Positions 33,096 to 41,982 of a stretch of DNA of 64,000 nt are shown piece after piece. The stretch comes from Lacihabitans sp. CS3-21 (GTDB taxonomy: Bacteria > Bacteroidota > Bacteroidia > Cytophagales > Spirosomataceae). How positions within the stretch are numbered: position 1 is the stretch's first letter; every line of letters begins with the position of its first letter. The stretch spans positions 18,961 to 82,960 of the forward strand of contig NZ_RJUD01000017.1 of assembly GCF_024343675.1 (NCBI RefSeq). Direction: 5' to 3'. The position numbers were made by a program, and so were the translations under genes. The notes under the pieces were generated by a model. That model saw only the letters and a list, made by a program, of their open reading frames with translations, searched no databases and had not been told where the DNA came from.

Positions 33096-34121
33096 GTGAA
33101 TATTAAACCGATAAAATTCAACGTACTCCGCTATATATTAGTAGCTTCGGCTATGTTGGCTTTTATACTTGTTTTTTTGTTAATTACAGATTTACCAAGG
33201 CTCTTTAACACTAAAAATCCAGTAGAGGAAATGCAAAGGGATTCGGTCGTTTACCAAAAACCATTGTGGCAAGCCATGAGCATGGACGCTTTGGTACACG
33301 AAAAAGACCCTGAACTCATCAAATATGGCAAAGAACTTATTGCTAATACTTCTCTTTATCTAGGTCCAAAAGGGAAAGTTAGGTCGATTTCAAATGGGAT
33401 GAACTGTCAAAATTGCCATTTAGATGCTGGAACTAGGCCTTGGGGGAATAATTACGGGGCGGTTTTGTCGACTTACCCAAAGTTTAGAGGCAGGAGCGGA
33501 ACAATTGAAAATATTCATAAACGTATAAACGATTGTTTTGAGAGAAGTTTAAATGGAAAAGGTCTAGATTCGAATAGCAGAGAAATGTTGGCCATGAAAA
33601 GCTACATTGAGTTTGTTGGTCAGTTTGTTCCCAAAGATTCCATTCCTGTTGGTAGTGGAATTTGGAAACTCAAAAATCTCAAACGAGCCGCAGATCCCAT
33701 AAATGGACAGGTAGCCTATGAGCAAAAATGCGTTACATGTCACGGACAAAATGGGGAAGGAGTGATGAATGCCGATGGTACTGCTTATACTTACCCGCCG
33801 CTTTGGGGAGTGCATTCTTATAACGTTGGAGCTGGCCTGTATCGTTTGTCAAGATTTGCGGGCTATATCAAAGCCAACATGCCTTATGGTGCCACCTACG
33901 ACAAGCCTCAGTTGACTGATGAGGAAAGTTGGGATATTGCGGCTTATGTAAATTCTAGGCCTCGACCCCATAAAGATTTAAGTAAAGATTGGCCAAAAAT
34001 ATCGGCAAAACCAGCAGACCATCCCTTTGGACCATACGATGACGGTTTTTCTGAGCAGCAACATAAGTTTGGGCCATTCAAACCCATAGAAGATTTTAAA
34101 AAAGCCAAAAACAAAAAATAG
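33096..34121 (+). CDS. Dihaem c-type cytochrome, TsdA-like thiosulfate dehydrogenase
   Basis: A 341-residue protein anchored by one N-terminal helix (about 14-31), with the rest periplasmic. Haem 1 is bound at CQNCH (104-108) and haem 2 at CVTCH (212-216). The stretch after haem 1 (LDAGTRPWGNNYGAVLSTYPKFRGRSG, then RINDCFERSLNGKGL) is characteristic of TsdA, which couples two thiosulfates to tetrathionate; the Cys in NDCFERS lies after haem 1. The start is GTG at 33096. No ATG is available before the membrane helix. Cytochrome maturation genes are not in the window. Confidence 0.9.
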   Translation: MNIKPIKFNVLRYILVASAMLAFILVFLLITDLPRLFNTKNPVEEMQRDSVVYQKPLWQAMSMDALVHEKDPELIKYGKELIANTSLYLGPKGKVRSISNGMNCQNCHLDAGTRPWGNNYGAVLSTYPKFRGRSGTIENIHKRINDCFERSLNGKGLDSNSREMLAMKSYIEFVGQFVPKDSIPVGSGIWKLKNLKRAADPINGQVAYEQKCVTCHGQNGEGVMNADGTAYTYPPLWGVHSYNVGAGLYRLSRFAGYIKANMPYGATYDKPQLTDEESWDIAAYVNSRPRPHKDLSKDWPKISAKPADHPFGPYDDGFSEQQHKFGPFKPIEDFKKAKNKK

Positions 34122-34149
34122 ATTCTAAATACATTTTAAAATATTCATC

Positions 34150-34569
34150 ATGAAAAAAATATTCTTCTTCTTCCTTATTGCAACGTCTTCGGTTTTTGCT
34201 CAAAAAATTGATGACGGCAGCAAACACAAAACTGTTTTTCAATTCGTTTCTGGAGATACTTTATCGCAAAAGTCTTTGATTAATAACTTGAAAAATTTCA
34301 AAGAAGGCTGGCCTAAGTCGCAAGCGGAAGTTGTTTTTCATGGAAATGGCATATTTATGGTCATGACTGAGAAAACTACTTTTGCTAAAGAACTTCAAAA
34401 TTTTGTCGAAAAAGATGGTATCAAAATGGTAGTTTGCGAAAACACCATGAAACAAAAGAAAATCAAGAAAGAACAGCTTTTACCCTTTATGAAAACGGTG
34501 CCTATGGGTATTGGCGAAATAGTGATTAAGCAAGAGCAAGGGTGGAGCTATATTAAAGCTGGTTTGTAA
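34150..34569 (+). CDS. Exported DsrE/DsrF-like sulfur-relay protein
   Basis: A 139-residue protein with a signal peptide (about 1-17, ending VFAQ). The DsrE-like fold follows, recognised by VFQFVSGDTLSQKSLINNLKNF, HGNGIFMV and MVVCENTMKQKKIKKEQLL, with one conserved Cys near 97, then the GIGEIVIKQEQGWSYIKAG ending. Cytoplasmic DsrE proteins carry persulfide on that Cys; exported versions are little studied. It lies 28 bp after the TsdA-like gene, so it may handle sulfane sulfur in the periplasm. Confidence 0.87.
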   Translation: MKKIFFFFLIATSSVFAQKIDDGSKHKTVFQFVSGDTLSQKSLINNLKNFKEGWPKSQAEVVFHGNGIFMVMTEKTTFAKELQNFVEKDGIKMVVCENTMKQKKIKKEQLLPFMKTVPMGIGEIVIKQEQGWSYIKAGL

Positions 34570-34644
34570 GATTTTGATATAAAATAAAGTACTCTCCTAA
34601 ATGTAGGTTTCTTTATTAAGGGTAATCATCTGTTTAAGTGGTAT

Positions 34645-34652
34645 TATTTTTG
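34645..34652 (+). promoter_or_regulatory. Candidate -7 box for the aspartic protease gene
   Basis: TATTTTTG is an exact TAnnTTTG match 31 nt before the ATG at 34684. A clear -33 TTTG is not seen. Confidence 0.45.
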
Positions 34653-34683
34653 ATGTAAATCATGTAAAATTTAATTTTACTGA

Positions 34684-35703
34684 ATGAAATCCCTCAATAA
34701 TTTACTATTTGTACTTTTTCTTTTTTTGTCATTCCAAACTTTAGCACAATCGGAACATATTTACTCGGCCGAAGGGAAAATTATGTTGAATTCAAGCCTA
34801 TACTTCGAAAATTGTATAAATTTATACCTAATCGATGGAAAAAAACGTGATGCAACAGCAATTTGTAGGTGTCAAATAGAAACCATTAATGGAAGGTTTA
34901 CAAATAAGCAATATAAGAATTATACAAAAGGTCGTATGATTGATCTTGATGGACTGATGCAAAGCGACCCATCAGTCATGTTAAAGCTAAGTCAATGTAT
35001 AACTTCAATAGGAAAATCGGCATTAATTAAAGTTGAAAATGATATTAGTGGTTACATTAATGAATGCAAGTCAAATTTAAGGTCTTATGCCGATAGTGTG
35101 GGATTAGCAGAAAAGAACTTGGAGGATTATTGTAAATGCAGAGCCTCTTTAATCGCTGATAATAACTACTCTGATAAAACTTTAGAGAAACTCTCAAATT
35201 CTAATTCACACCTTTATTATTATTTTGAAAGTGAATGTGGGGATTTTTTGGAAAAGGAAACAAAACATGTTCCGAATCTTCATGAAATTGAAGGTCCTGC
35301 CTTTGATACCTTATCATTTTATAATATTAGAGGGATGTCTTATCTAAATGTAAAATTATCGGTGTTTGATGACCTATTTTGGATGCTGGACACTGGAGCC
35401 TCTGATTTACTAATAAACCTAGAAATGGAGGAAACATTGACGGAAAATAATGTTTTAAATACTCAAAATTTCCGCGGTGTAAGAGACTATGAACTGGCTA
35501 ATGGTTCAATAGAAAGATGTAGAACATATTTGGTGGATGATGTAAAAATTGGAGACTACAATTTAAAAAATGTGAGTGTATCGGTTACAGATAAAGGGAA
35601 AAAAATATTGATTGGTAGAAGTTTATTAAACAAGTTTGGAACCGTAACATTGGATAACAATTTAAACAAAATTTACCTTTCCAAATTTAACAGTCGGCAA
35701 TAA
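34684..35703 (+). CDS. Secreted retropepsin-like aspartic protease with Cys-rich N-terminal repeats
   Basis: A 339-residue protein with a signal peptide (about 1-21, ending TLAQ). The C-terminal part (about 220-339) is a single-lobe clan AA aspartic protease with catalytic Asp236 in MLDTGASDLLI and the family ending ILIGRSLLNKFGTVTLD. Such proteases act as homodimers. The N-terminal part contains two similar helical blocks, each with a Cys followed about 20-25 residues later by a CxC pair (ENCINLY then CRCQIET; NECKSNL then CKCRASL). I do not recognise this N-terminal domain. It is apparently monocistronic. Confidence 0.82.
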   Translation: MKSLNNLLFVLFLFLSFQTLAQSEHIYSAEGKIMLNSSLYFENCINLYLIDGKKRDATAICRCQIETINGRFTNKQYKNYTKGRMIDLDGLMQSDPSVMLKLSQCITSIGKSALIKVENDISGYINECKSNLRSYADSVGLAEKNLEDYCKCRASLIADNNYSDKTLEKLSNSNSHLYYYFESECGDFLEKETKHVPNLHEIEGPAFDTLSFYNIRGMSYLNVKLSVFDDLFWMLDTGASDLLINLEMEETLTENNVLNTQNFRGVRDYELANGSIERCRTYLVDDVKIGDYNLKNVSVSVTDKGKKILIGRSLLNKFGTVTLDNNLNKIYLSKFNSRQ

Positions 35704-35798
35704 AACTCATGAGTAAAATTTCAGCTTTTTATTAAGTCAAGGGAATGTAACTTTTCTCAAATCAATTATACTTTCTCTTTAGTTGGGTTACTTTACCA

Positions 35799-37850
35799 TC
35801 ACCTTGGATGATAATTCCTAACCGCATTTTTTAATATTTCTTCCTTGTCAAGAGTCATTTTTTTAGGCTGTTTGGCCAAATATGATTCCATTTGGTCGGC
35901 AAAATGTGGGCTGTTTTCGGTAGTGGAATTTCCATAATTTAGCATGGTTTCTATTTCTGGCAATCCCGTTTTTGAAAATCTTGCTAAGGCAATATAAGAT
36001 TCACCTTGTTCCACTTTCACTTTTCCGTCTTTGTATGGTCTTGCGTGAGAGGCTGTCAACACATCAGGCATTCCCCACATCGGTTTTTCTATGTTTCCTC
36101 TCACCAATTTTTGGTAGTCGCCCAATACGATTTCGTTATTTCCAAAGTGCGTCATCATGTATTCTTTCGTTGATTTTAAGGCTTCCAAAATGCTCTCCTT
36201 GCTAATTTTTGGTCTATTTTCGTAGTCAATGGTTTTTATGTTTTTTCTTAATTCATAGTAAAGAATCAGAAATGCAGCCGCACCCTTGCTACTCACATCC
36301 GTTTTTCTGTCCCATTGTTGAATTCTGTCGATAAGTATTTCTAAATCAGGGTATTCCTTTGGATTGAGATTAAATAATTCATCTAAGTCAACAGCGAATT
36401 TTAAATTTTTAGGCAGCTGATTGTCATATTTTATTCTTTTGAAATCATCATAACTCAATTTTCCATATTCATTTATAAGTTCTTCAAAACGCTCACTTCG
36501 GTTGTTTTGTAGGGTTTCATAGCCCATTGTTGGGTCAAAATCTTTGTTTATTAGATTTTCATTTTTGTCTGTGGCGTTAAAAGGTGAGTGGTTGGTGTTG
36601 AATAAATATCCGCTTGTAGGATTCAAATATTGTGGTAAGTCTTTAAGTGGATGAAAATTGGTAGTTAGGGTTTTTGATGTGTTTCCTGGCACTGTGTTTT
36701 CCCAATCATAACCTTTTTCTCTCATAGGAATTTTCGCATTGCTCACATAAAATATCGTATCGTTTTTGTCAGCATACATGGTGTTGAACATCGGTATGGC
36801 TACCATTTCCATGGCCTTACGAAACTCAGAATAGTTTCGGGCTTTGTTCATTCTGTACCATTGTTCCATGCCTCTAATATCTTGATTCGCACCCATTCTC
36901 ATCGAAAAAGTGCCTTTTTTGTTGGTTACAGTTGCACCATATTTACTCCAATAGGCCTTCTTTTTTACGGGAATTTTTATACCTTTTATTTTTACTTTTA
37001 GTTTGATGGTTTTTTGTTCTAAATCCAGCCATTGTCCATCATATTTGTATTGGTTTTTGTTGGCTGGGTTCATTTCTAGTTGGTAAATGTCTATTCTGTC
37101 AGGATAGTTGACTGTGTGAGCCCAACCCAAATTTTCGTTTACACCCAAAGAAATCACTGGAGAGCCAGGGAACATTCCACCCAAAATATTGAGTCCCTCC
37201 TCACTAACCAAATGGGCCTCATACCAAGCCACTGGGCCTTCCAAAGGCTGATGAGGGTTGATGTTCAGATAAGTTTTGCCATCTGTAGTTTTTGATGAAG
37301 AAATAGCGAAAGCATTTGAACCAGCTGCCTTAAAACTTTCAAGCGTTTTGTTATTACCTTTAAATAAACTACCCAATTCTCGGTCAGCACCAGATATAAC
37401 ACATAGCGAAAACGTTATGGAAGTCATATAATCTTTTGTGGTAATTGGAAATGATTTTTTGACCAATATTTCCTTTGGGTGATTTTTGGCGTAGGCATTT
37501 ATTCCTTGAACATAGCCTGATATCAACTTTTTAAAGTCTTCAGATAAGTCAGAATCATATTTTTCATCCACAATTTCTCTACATCTCAGCAATTGGACAG
37601 CATAATCCGCCGCTGCTCCATCTTTTCCTTTTAGTTTCCCGAGCATACCTTTTCCGATTAACATCGTCAGCTGCATGGTTTTGAAATCGTCTTCTGCATT
37701 GGCGTATGCTAATCCATAGGCCACTTCTGCATCGGTTTTGGCAAAAATGTGTGGAACTCCCCATTGGTCTCTTACAATATTTATTTTTTCCGGGTTGATT
37801 TGTGCAAAAGAAGTCAACGAAATTAAAAAACAGAATAAAAAAGTTTTCAT
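35799..37850 (-). CDS. Secreted penicillin acylase family protein (N-terminal nucleophile hydrolase)
   Basis: A 683-residue precursor with a signal peptide (about 1-16). The predicted autocleavage site is in AGSNAFAI, making Ser178 the N-terminal nucleophile of the beta chain after removal of a linker. The alpha-chain begins with RDQWGVPHIFAKTDAEVAYGLAYANAEDDF, which is typical. Family members hydrolyse penicillin G, cephalosporins or acyl-homoserine lactones in the periplasm. The NPHQPLEGPVAWYEAHL stretch resembles the lactone-acylase group more than penicillin G acylase, but the substrate is not determined. It is divergent from the S9 peptidase gene. Confidence 0.92.
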   Translation of the reverse strand: MKTFLFCFLISLTSFAQINPEKINIVRDQWGVPHIFAKTDAEVAYGLAYANAEDDFKTMQLTMLIGKGMLGKLKGKDGAAADYAVQLLRCREIVDEKYDSDLSEDFKKLISGYVQGINAYAKNHPKEILVKKSFPITTKDYMTSITFSLCVISGADRELGSLFKGNNKTLESFKAAGSNAFAISSSKTTDGKTYLNINPHQPLEGPVAWYEAHLVSEEGLNILGGMFPGSPVISLGVNENLGWAHTVNYPDRIDIYQLEMNPANKNQYKYDGQWLDLEQKTIKLKVKIKGIKIPVKKKAYWSKYGATVTNKKGTFSMRMGANQDIRGMEQWYRMNKARNYSEFRKAMEMVAIPMFNTMYADKNDTIFYVSNAKIPMREKGYDWENTVPGNTSKTLTTNFHPLKDLPQYLNPTSGYLFNTNHSPFNATDKNENLINKDFDPTMGYETLQNNRSERFEELINEYGKLSYDDFKRIKYDNQLPKNLKFAVDLDELFNLNPKEYPDLEILIDRIQQWDRKTDVSSKGAAAFLILYYELRKNIKTIDYENRPKISKESILEALKSTKEYMMTHFGNNEIVLGDYQKLVRGNIEKPMWGMPDVLTASHARPYKDGKVKVEQGESYIALARFSKTGLPEIETMLNYGNSTTENSPHFADQMESYLAKQPKKMTLDKEEILKNAVRNYHPR

Positions 37851-37942
37851 TTATTTAAGGTTTGAATACAGAAAATGCTTTCGCAAAATAGCGATAGTTT
37901 TTTTAGTCGTAGCACAAATAACCTAACTGATAAGAATTTGTT

Positions 37943-37950
37943 TATATTTG
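37943..37950 (+). promoter_or_regulatory. Candidate -7 box for the S9 peptidase gene
   Basis: TATATTTG matches TAnnTTTG exactly, 37 nt before the ATG at 37988. Confidence 0.45.
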
Positions 37951-37987
37951 TTAAGGCTAATTTAGTTAAAACTTAAACGCTAGGTTT

Positions 37988-40090
37988 ATGAAACATTTGT
38001 TTTTTTTATTTTTGTTACCTTCAATTCTCCTTGCTCAAAAGTCCACAATAAACGCTTTTAAGAATTATCCTTTTCCTACCGAATTATGCTCTTCTGATAA
38101 AGGCAGTAAAATTGCATGGGCTTTGGATGAACAAGGTAAAAGAAATGTTTACGTAGCAGAGGGTCCAGATTATAAATATATAAAATTAACGAGTTTTGAT
38201 AAAGATGATGCCCAAGAAATTACCAGTTTAACAATTACTGATGATGGTCAGCGAGTAGTTTTCGTCAGAGGAGGAGATCACGGGAGCAATTGGGACGTTA
38301 GTTTGCCTATAAATCCATTGGCAGACGCCATCCCAAATACAGTAAAGATATGGAGTGTTCCATTTTCAGGAGGAGATTTGAAATTAATATCCGAAGGAGA
38401 TGAATTTGTGGTTTCACCAAATAGCAAAAGCATTGCTTTCATAAAGGATGGACAGGCTTGGACTGCTGCCCTTGATTCTACAAATAATAGCAAAAAACTT
38501 TTTACCACGAGAGGAAAAGTAAGTTCCTTGGAATGGAGCCCAGATGGTTCATCTCTACTTTTTGTTTCAAACAGAGGCGATCACTCCCTAGTTGGCGTTT
38601 ATAATTTCTCAAGTGCAAGCATTCAATGGATTGCACCTTCGTTTACAATCGATGCGTCACCAAGGTGGTCATTGGACGGAACCAGAATAGTGTTTATTCG
38701 AAGACCAGGTTTAGGTGGCAGCCCCAGTCCAATGTTGGAAAATAAATACAACCCTTGGAGCATTTGGGTAGCTGATGTTAGTTCAAATACCGCATCTAAA
38801 ATTTGGGAGGCACCCAAAACCATGAGAGGGTCAGCCCCGACGACCCATGGAGGCTTTAATTTACATTGGGCAGCTGGAAACCGAATCGTATTTTTGTCCT
38901 ATCAAGATGGTTGGCCCCACCTATATTCAATTTCGGCTAATGGAGGTCAAGCTCTTTTGTTAACTCCAGGTAATTTTATGTGTGAGCATATATCTTTGAG
39001 TAGCGATAAAAAACATCTGACATTTAGTGTTAATTCAGGAAATGATGCCTTGGACATTGAAAGACGACATGTAGCAAAAGTAAGTGTAGATAAGGCTGAT
39101 TTTGAGGTGATTACTCAAGGGGATGGGTTAGAATGGACACCAGTTTTTACAAATGATGGAAACGATTTAGCTATTATTTCTGCCACTGCTATAAGGCCAC
39201 CGATGCCAGCAATTGTAAAATTTGATAAGACAAAAGGATTAAAGTTAATAGGGGAGGAGTTACTAAAAGCAGATTTTCCTTTAGATAGATTAGTAATTCC
39301 CAAACAGATTGTTTTTACAGCTCCAGACGGACAAAAAATCCATGCAGATTTGTTTTTACCAAAAGGGAATACAGCCCCAAAACCTGCAATTGTGTATATT
39401 CATGGTGGACCACCTCGACAGATGCTTTTGGGTTGGCACTATTCTGACTATTATTCCAATGCCTATGCCTCAAATCAATATTTGGCAAGTTTGGGTTTTG
39501 TGGTTTTGTCGGTTAATTATCGTTTAGGAATCGGCTATGGTTACGAATTTCATCAACCCGCTCATGGTGGCATAAAAGGAGCTTCAGAATATCAAGATAT
39601 TAAAGCTGCTGGCCTATGGCTAAAGAAACAAAGTTTTGTGGATGCCTCTAAAATAGGTGTTTATGGGGGCTCATATGGTGGCTATCTGACCGCCAGGGCT
39701 TTGGCCAAGAATTCAGACCTCTTTGCTGCTGGAGTTGATATTCATGGTGTGCATGATTGGGGAGCAAACTCAAGTATAATGACTGCTTTTCAAGACAAAA
39801 CAGAAAAGCCTGCTGACTATCAGAAAGCTATCACGACCGCCTGGTTGTCATCGCCCGTTTCTGCTATGGATACTTGGAAATCGCCAGTTTTAATTATTCA
39901 CGCCGACGATAATAGAAACGTCAGATTTAATCAAAGTACCGATTTGATAAATAGATTAGAGAAAAAAGGAATTCCCTACGAATCTATGGTCATTGTTGAT
40001 GATACGCATCACTGGATGAATTGGCAAAATTCAGTGAAAGTTTATCAAGCTACGGCCGATTATTTTGTTAAAAAATTTATGAAAAAGTAG
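37988..40090 (+). CDS. Secreted S9-family (prolyl oligopeptidase-like) peptidase
   Basis: A 700-residue peptidase with a signal peptide (about 1-16). An N-terminal WD40/PD40-type beta-propeller (about 20-420) shows repeated segments such as SLEWSPDGSSLLFVSNRG and SPRWSLDGTRIVFI. The C-terminal alpha/beta hydrolase has Ser562 in GGSYGGYLT, Asp in HADDNRNV near 640 and His in DDTHHWMNW near 676. It resembles bacterial dipeptidyl- and acylaminoacyl-peptidases of Bacteroidota that process imported peptides in the periplasm. It is divergent from the acylase and convergent with the CotH gene. Confidence 0.93.
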   Translation: MKHLFFLFLLPSILLAQKSTINAFKNYPFPTELCSSDKGSKIAWALDEQGKRNVYVAEGPDYKYIKLTSFDKDDAQEITSLTITDDGQRVVFVRGGDHGSNWDVSLPINPLADAIPNTVKIWSVPFSGGDLKLISEGDEFVVSPNSKSIAFIKDGQAWTAALDSTNNSKKLFTTRGKVSSLEWSPDGSSLLFVSNRGDHSLVGVYNFSSASIQWIAPSFTIDASPRWSLDGTRIVFIRRPGLGGSPSPMLENKYNPWSIWVADVSSNTASKIWEAPKTMRGSAPTTHGGFNLHWAAGNRIVFLSYQDGWPHLYSISANGGQALLLTPGNFMCEHISLSSDKKHLTFSVNSGNDALDIERRHVAKVSVDKADFEVITQGDGLEWTPVFTNDGNDLAIISATAIRPPMPAIVKFDKTKGLKLIGEELLKADFPLDRLVIPKQIVFTAPDGQKIHADLFLPKGNTAPKPAIVYIHGGPPRQMLLGWHYSDYYSNAYASNQYLASLGFVVLSVNYRLGIGYGYEFHQPAHGGIKGASEYQDIKAAGLWLKKQSFVDASKIGVYGGSYGGYLTARALAKNSDLFAAGVDIHGVHDWGANSSIMTAFQDKTEKPADYQKAITTAWLSSPVSAMDTWKSPVLIIHADDNRNVRFNQSTDLINRLEKKGIPYESMVIVDDTHHWMNWQNSVKVYQATADYFVKKFMKK

Positions 40091-40140
40091 GCGAAGTTAT
40101 TTTAGCTTAAGACAAAAATACTTTCAATTGTGTGAAGTAT

Positions 40141-41547
40141 CTATGGCACAAATGCTTTCACAGCGTTGTTTCTAGTCACAACATGGGTTTTCAGAATGGG
40201 CAATGCCGCCGTAAATTGTGAAACATTGCTCAAATTAGAATAAGGAGCAGCTTCTTTTTCTGAGCCGTTGACAAATGGTGTTATCATATTGGTGGCCTTT
40301 TCAAAAAGTGCATTCATTTTACTGGTAGTAAAGGTGTTATCGTTAAACTCCTTTACGTAGGCTTTGTATTTTGCATAGTATACCTGGTCTTCTGATACGT
40401 ATTTTATAAGTGGCCAAGTGCTGGCCACACCAGATAGATTCAGTTTTACTCTTTCCTGACTTGTCAAAGCCTCGTTGTTATCCCACGGAATCCAAATTAG
40501 CTTTTGTTTCGAATGGTTATAGAGATAATGATTATGTGCAATTCCTCCGTAGGTGTCCCAATTTACGAGTGTTGTATTAATCGCTAACCATTTGACAAAC
40601 TGATCCATGTCCATGTATTTTTCTAGATTAGTCCGCCAAGCAGCTGCGTCTGAGGTGCGATTTGAGGCGTTTAGGGCAGTTATAGCTCCTTTTACGTCTG
40701 AATAATCCGCTTCGGTTTTGTTATTCTTTTTCTCAAAGGTGGCCTCCGAAAAACTCGTGAAGTTAGACTCTGGCTTGTAAATATTTCCAGCGTCTTCGCC
40801 CAGTTGGGTTTTTAGCATGGTATCATCTACTACTTCTACCATGGCGTAAATGCCACAATACTTTAATCCATCACCAAAGTCAATATAAAGTTTGTAAAAT
40901 GAGGTTTGGGCGGCAGGAATTCCTGCCATTCTAAAAATATCAGCAGTCACTTTTTCTCTGATCAGTGAATTGTCTTTTACGCCAGCAGAGAACGATAGTT
41001 CTTTAAATCCATAAAGCCTTTGGTCATTGATTTCAGGGTGTGCATCTTCAAATTCATCAAATTTTAGTCTAAAGGGTAGTTTGTAAATGCCTGATTTCCA
41101 AGTTGAACTCAAGGTGGAGTTTCCTTTCAGCCGAAAGCCTACGTTCTCCCACTTTTTGCCATTGAATTTTATGGTAGTCTCCACATATTTTGGTTCTTCT
41201 CCAAAGCTCGGCACTCCTCCACCATTTCCACCAGGCGGTAATCCCCCGCCACCTTGACCGCCGCCACCTGGCTGTGTTCCACCCCCAACACCAAAAGTAC
41301 CCTTGTTTTTGGCTACCATGTCCGCTTTTATGGCTTCCCAATTGGTTTTCCCAATCGTGATTTCTAAAGTATTTACTTTGTCTTGAGGAAATACAGTGTC
41401 ATAGTCAGGCTCAACATCGTTGCTATGGCTGGCTTCTGTCCAATCTGGATTGGTGGCAACAGTTTCAGGGTCAATCTCCTTAGTATTGTTTTTATCAACA
41501 CAAGCCAGTTGAGATACAAACAAAATGGCAATTAATAGGTATTTCAT
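40141..41547 (-). CDS. CotH-family lipoprotein (putative protein kinase fold)
   Basis: A 468-residue protein with a lipobox (SQLAC, lipidated Cys16), so it is membrane-anchored outside the cytoplasm. The CotH domain runs from about residue 120 (FKLKGNSTLS-like RLKGNSTLSSTWKSG) through YGFKELSFSAGVKDNSLIREKV and the ATP-site-like VNWDTYGGIAHNHYLY / PWDNNEAL. A glycine/proline-rich linker (about 82-112) interrupts the N-terminal part. CotH of Bacillus is an atypical kinase of spore-coat proteins; in Bacteroidota such lipoproteins are of unknown substrate. It is monocistronic. Confidence 0.88.
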   Translation of the reverse strand: MKYLLIAILFVSQLACVDKNNTKEIDPETVATNPDWTEASHSNDVEPDYDTVFPQDKVNTLEITIGKTNWEAIKADMVAKNKGTFGVGGGTQPGGGGQGGGGLPPGGNGGGVPSFGEEPKYVETTIKFNGKKWENVGFRLKGNSTLSSTWKSGIYKLPFRLKFDEFEDAHPEINDQRLYGFKELSFSAGVKDNSLIREKVTADIFRMAGIPAAQTSFYKLYIDFGDGLKYCGIYAMVEVVDDTMLKTQLGEDAGNIYKPESNFTSFSEATFEKKNNKTEADYSDVKGAITALNASNRTSDAAAWRTNLEKYMDMDQFVKWLAINTTLVNWDTYGGIAHNHYLYNHSKQKLIWIPWDNNEALTSQERVKLNLSGVASTWPLIKYVSEDQVYYAKYKAYVKEFNDNTFTTSKMNALFEKATNMITPFVNGSEKEAAPYSNLSNVSQFTAALPILKTHVVTRNNAVKAFVP

Positions 41548-41648
41548 ATCGGTAAATTTGGGTCTTATTATCTATTACGCAGATTGGACACAAAATGTTA
41601 TGAAAAGTTTATAAAAGGCTAAAATTGAATAAGTATCCAAGTGAAATT

Positions 41649-41981
41649 CTATGCTAATCCAAATATTTTTTTCATCATTACCCATTTTTCTCCAGGTTTA
41701 GCCATGGGTAAGGCTTGTTGAAATGTCCACATGAAGTTTTCCCATTTCTGTACAATGGGATTCTCTGCATCGGCTTTCGATTTGGCCTCAAACGAAAAAT
41801 CGTCCTCGGTGTCCATAATCATAAACATTCGGGTGCCAATTCTGTAAATTTGCATGTCCGTTATGCCAGCCACCACAATCGTTTCTCGAATTTCGGGCCA
41901 AATGTTCTCGTGTATTTTTTCATACTCGGCTATAGAGGCCACGTCGTCTTTTAAATCCAGGGCAAAACAATATCTTTTCAT
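41649..41981 (-). CDS. L-rhamnose mutarotase family protein
   Basis: A 110-residue ferredoxin-like-fold protein of the RhaM/DUF718 family, complete in length. The start MKRYCFALDLKDDVASIAEYEKIH contains the family's Tyr and His, and MQIYRIGTRMFMIMDTEDDF follows. It would interconvert sugar anomers, probably of rhamnose or fucose. The gene starts 1 bp after the stop of the FucP-like permease, so the two are cotranscribed, which favours fucose as the substrate. No isomerase or kinase for these sugars is in the window. Confidence 0.9.
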   Translation of the reverse strand: MKRYCFALDLKDDVASIAEYEKIHENIWPEIRETIVVAGITDMQIYRIGTRMFMIMDTEDDFSFEAKSKADAENPIVQKWENFMWTFQQALPMAKPGEKWVMMKKIFGLA

Positions 41982-41982
41982 A

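Noticed and set aside
41069..41341. 90-codon Trp/Gly/Arg-rich frame inside the CotH gene
   Set aside because: It is a frame-shifted reading of the glycine-rich linker within the gene.
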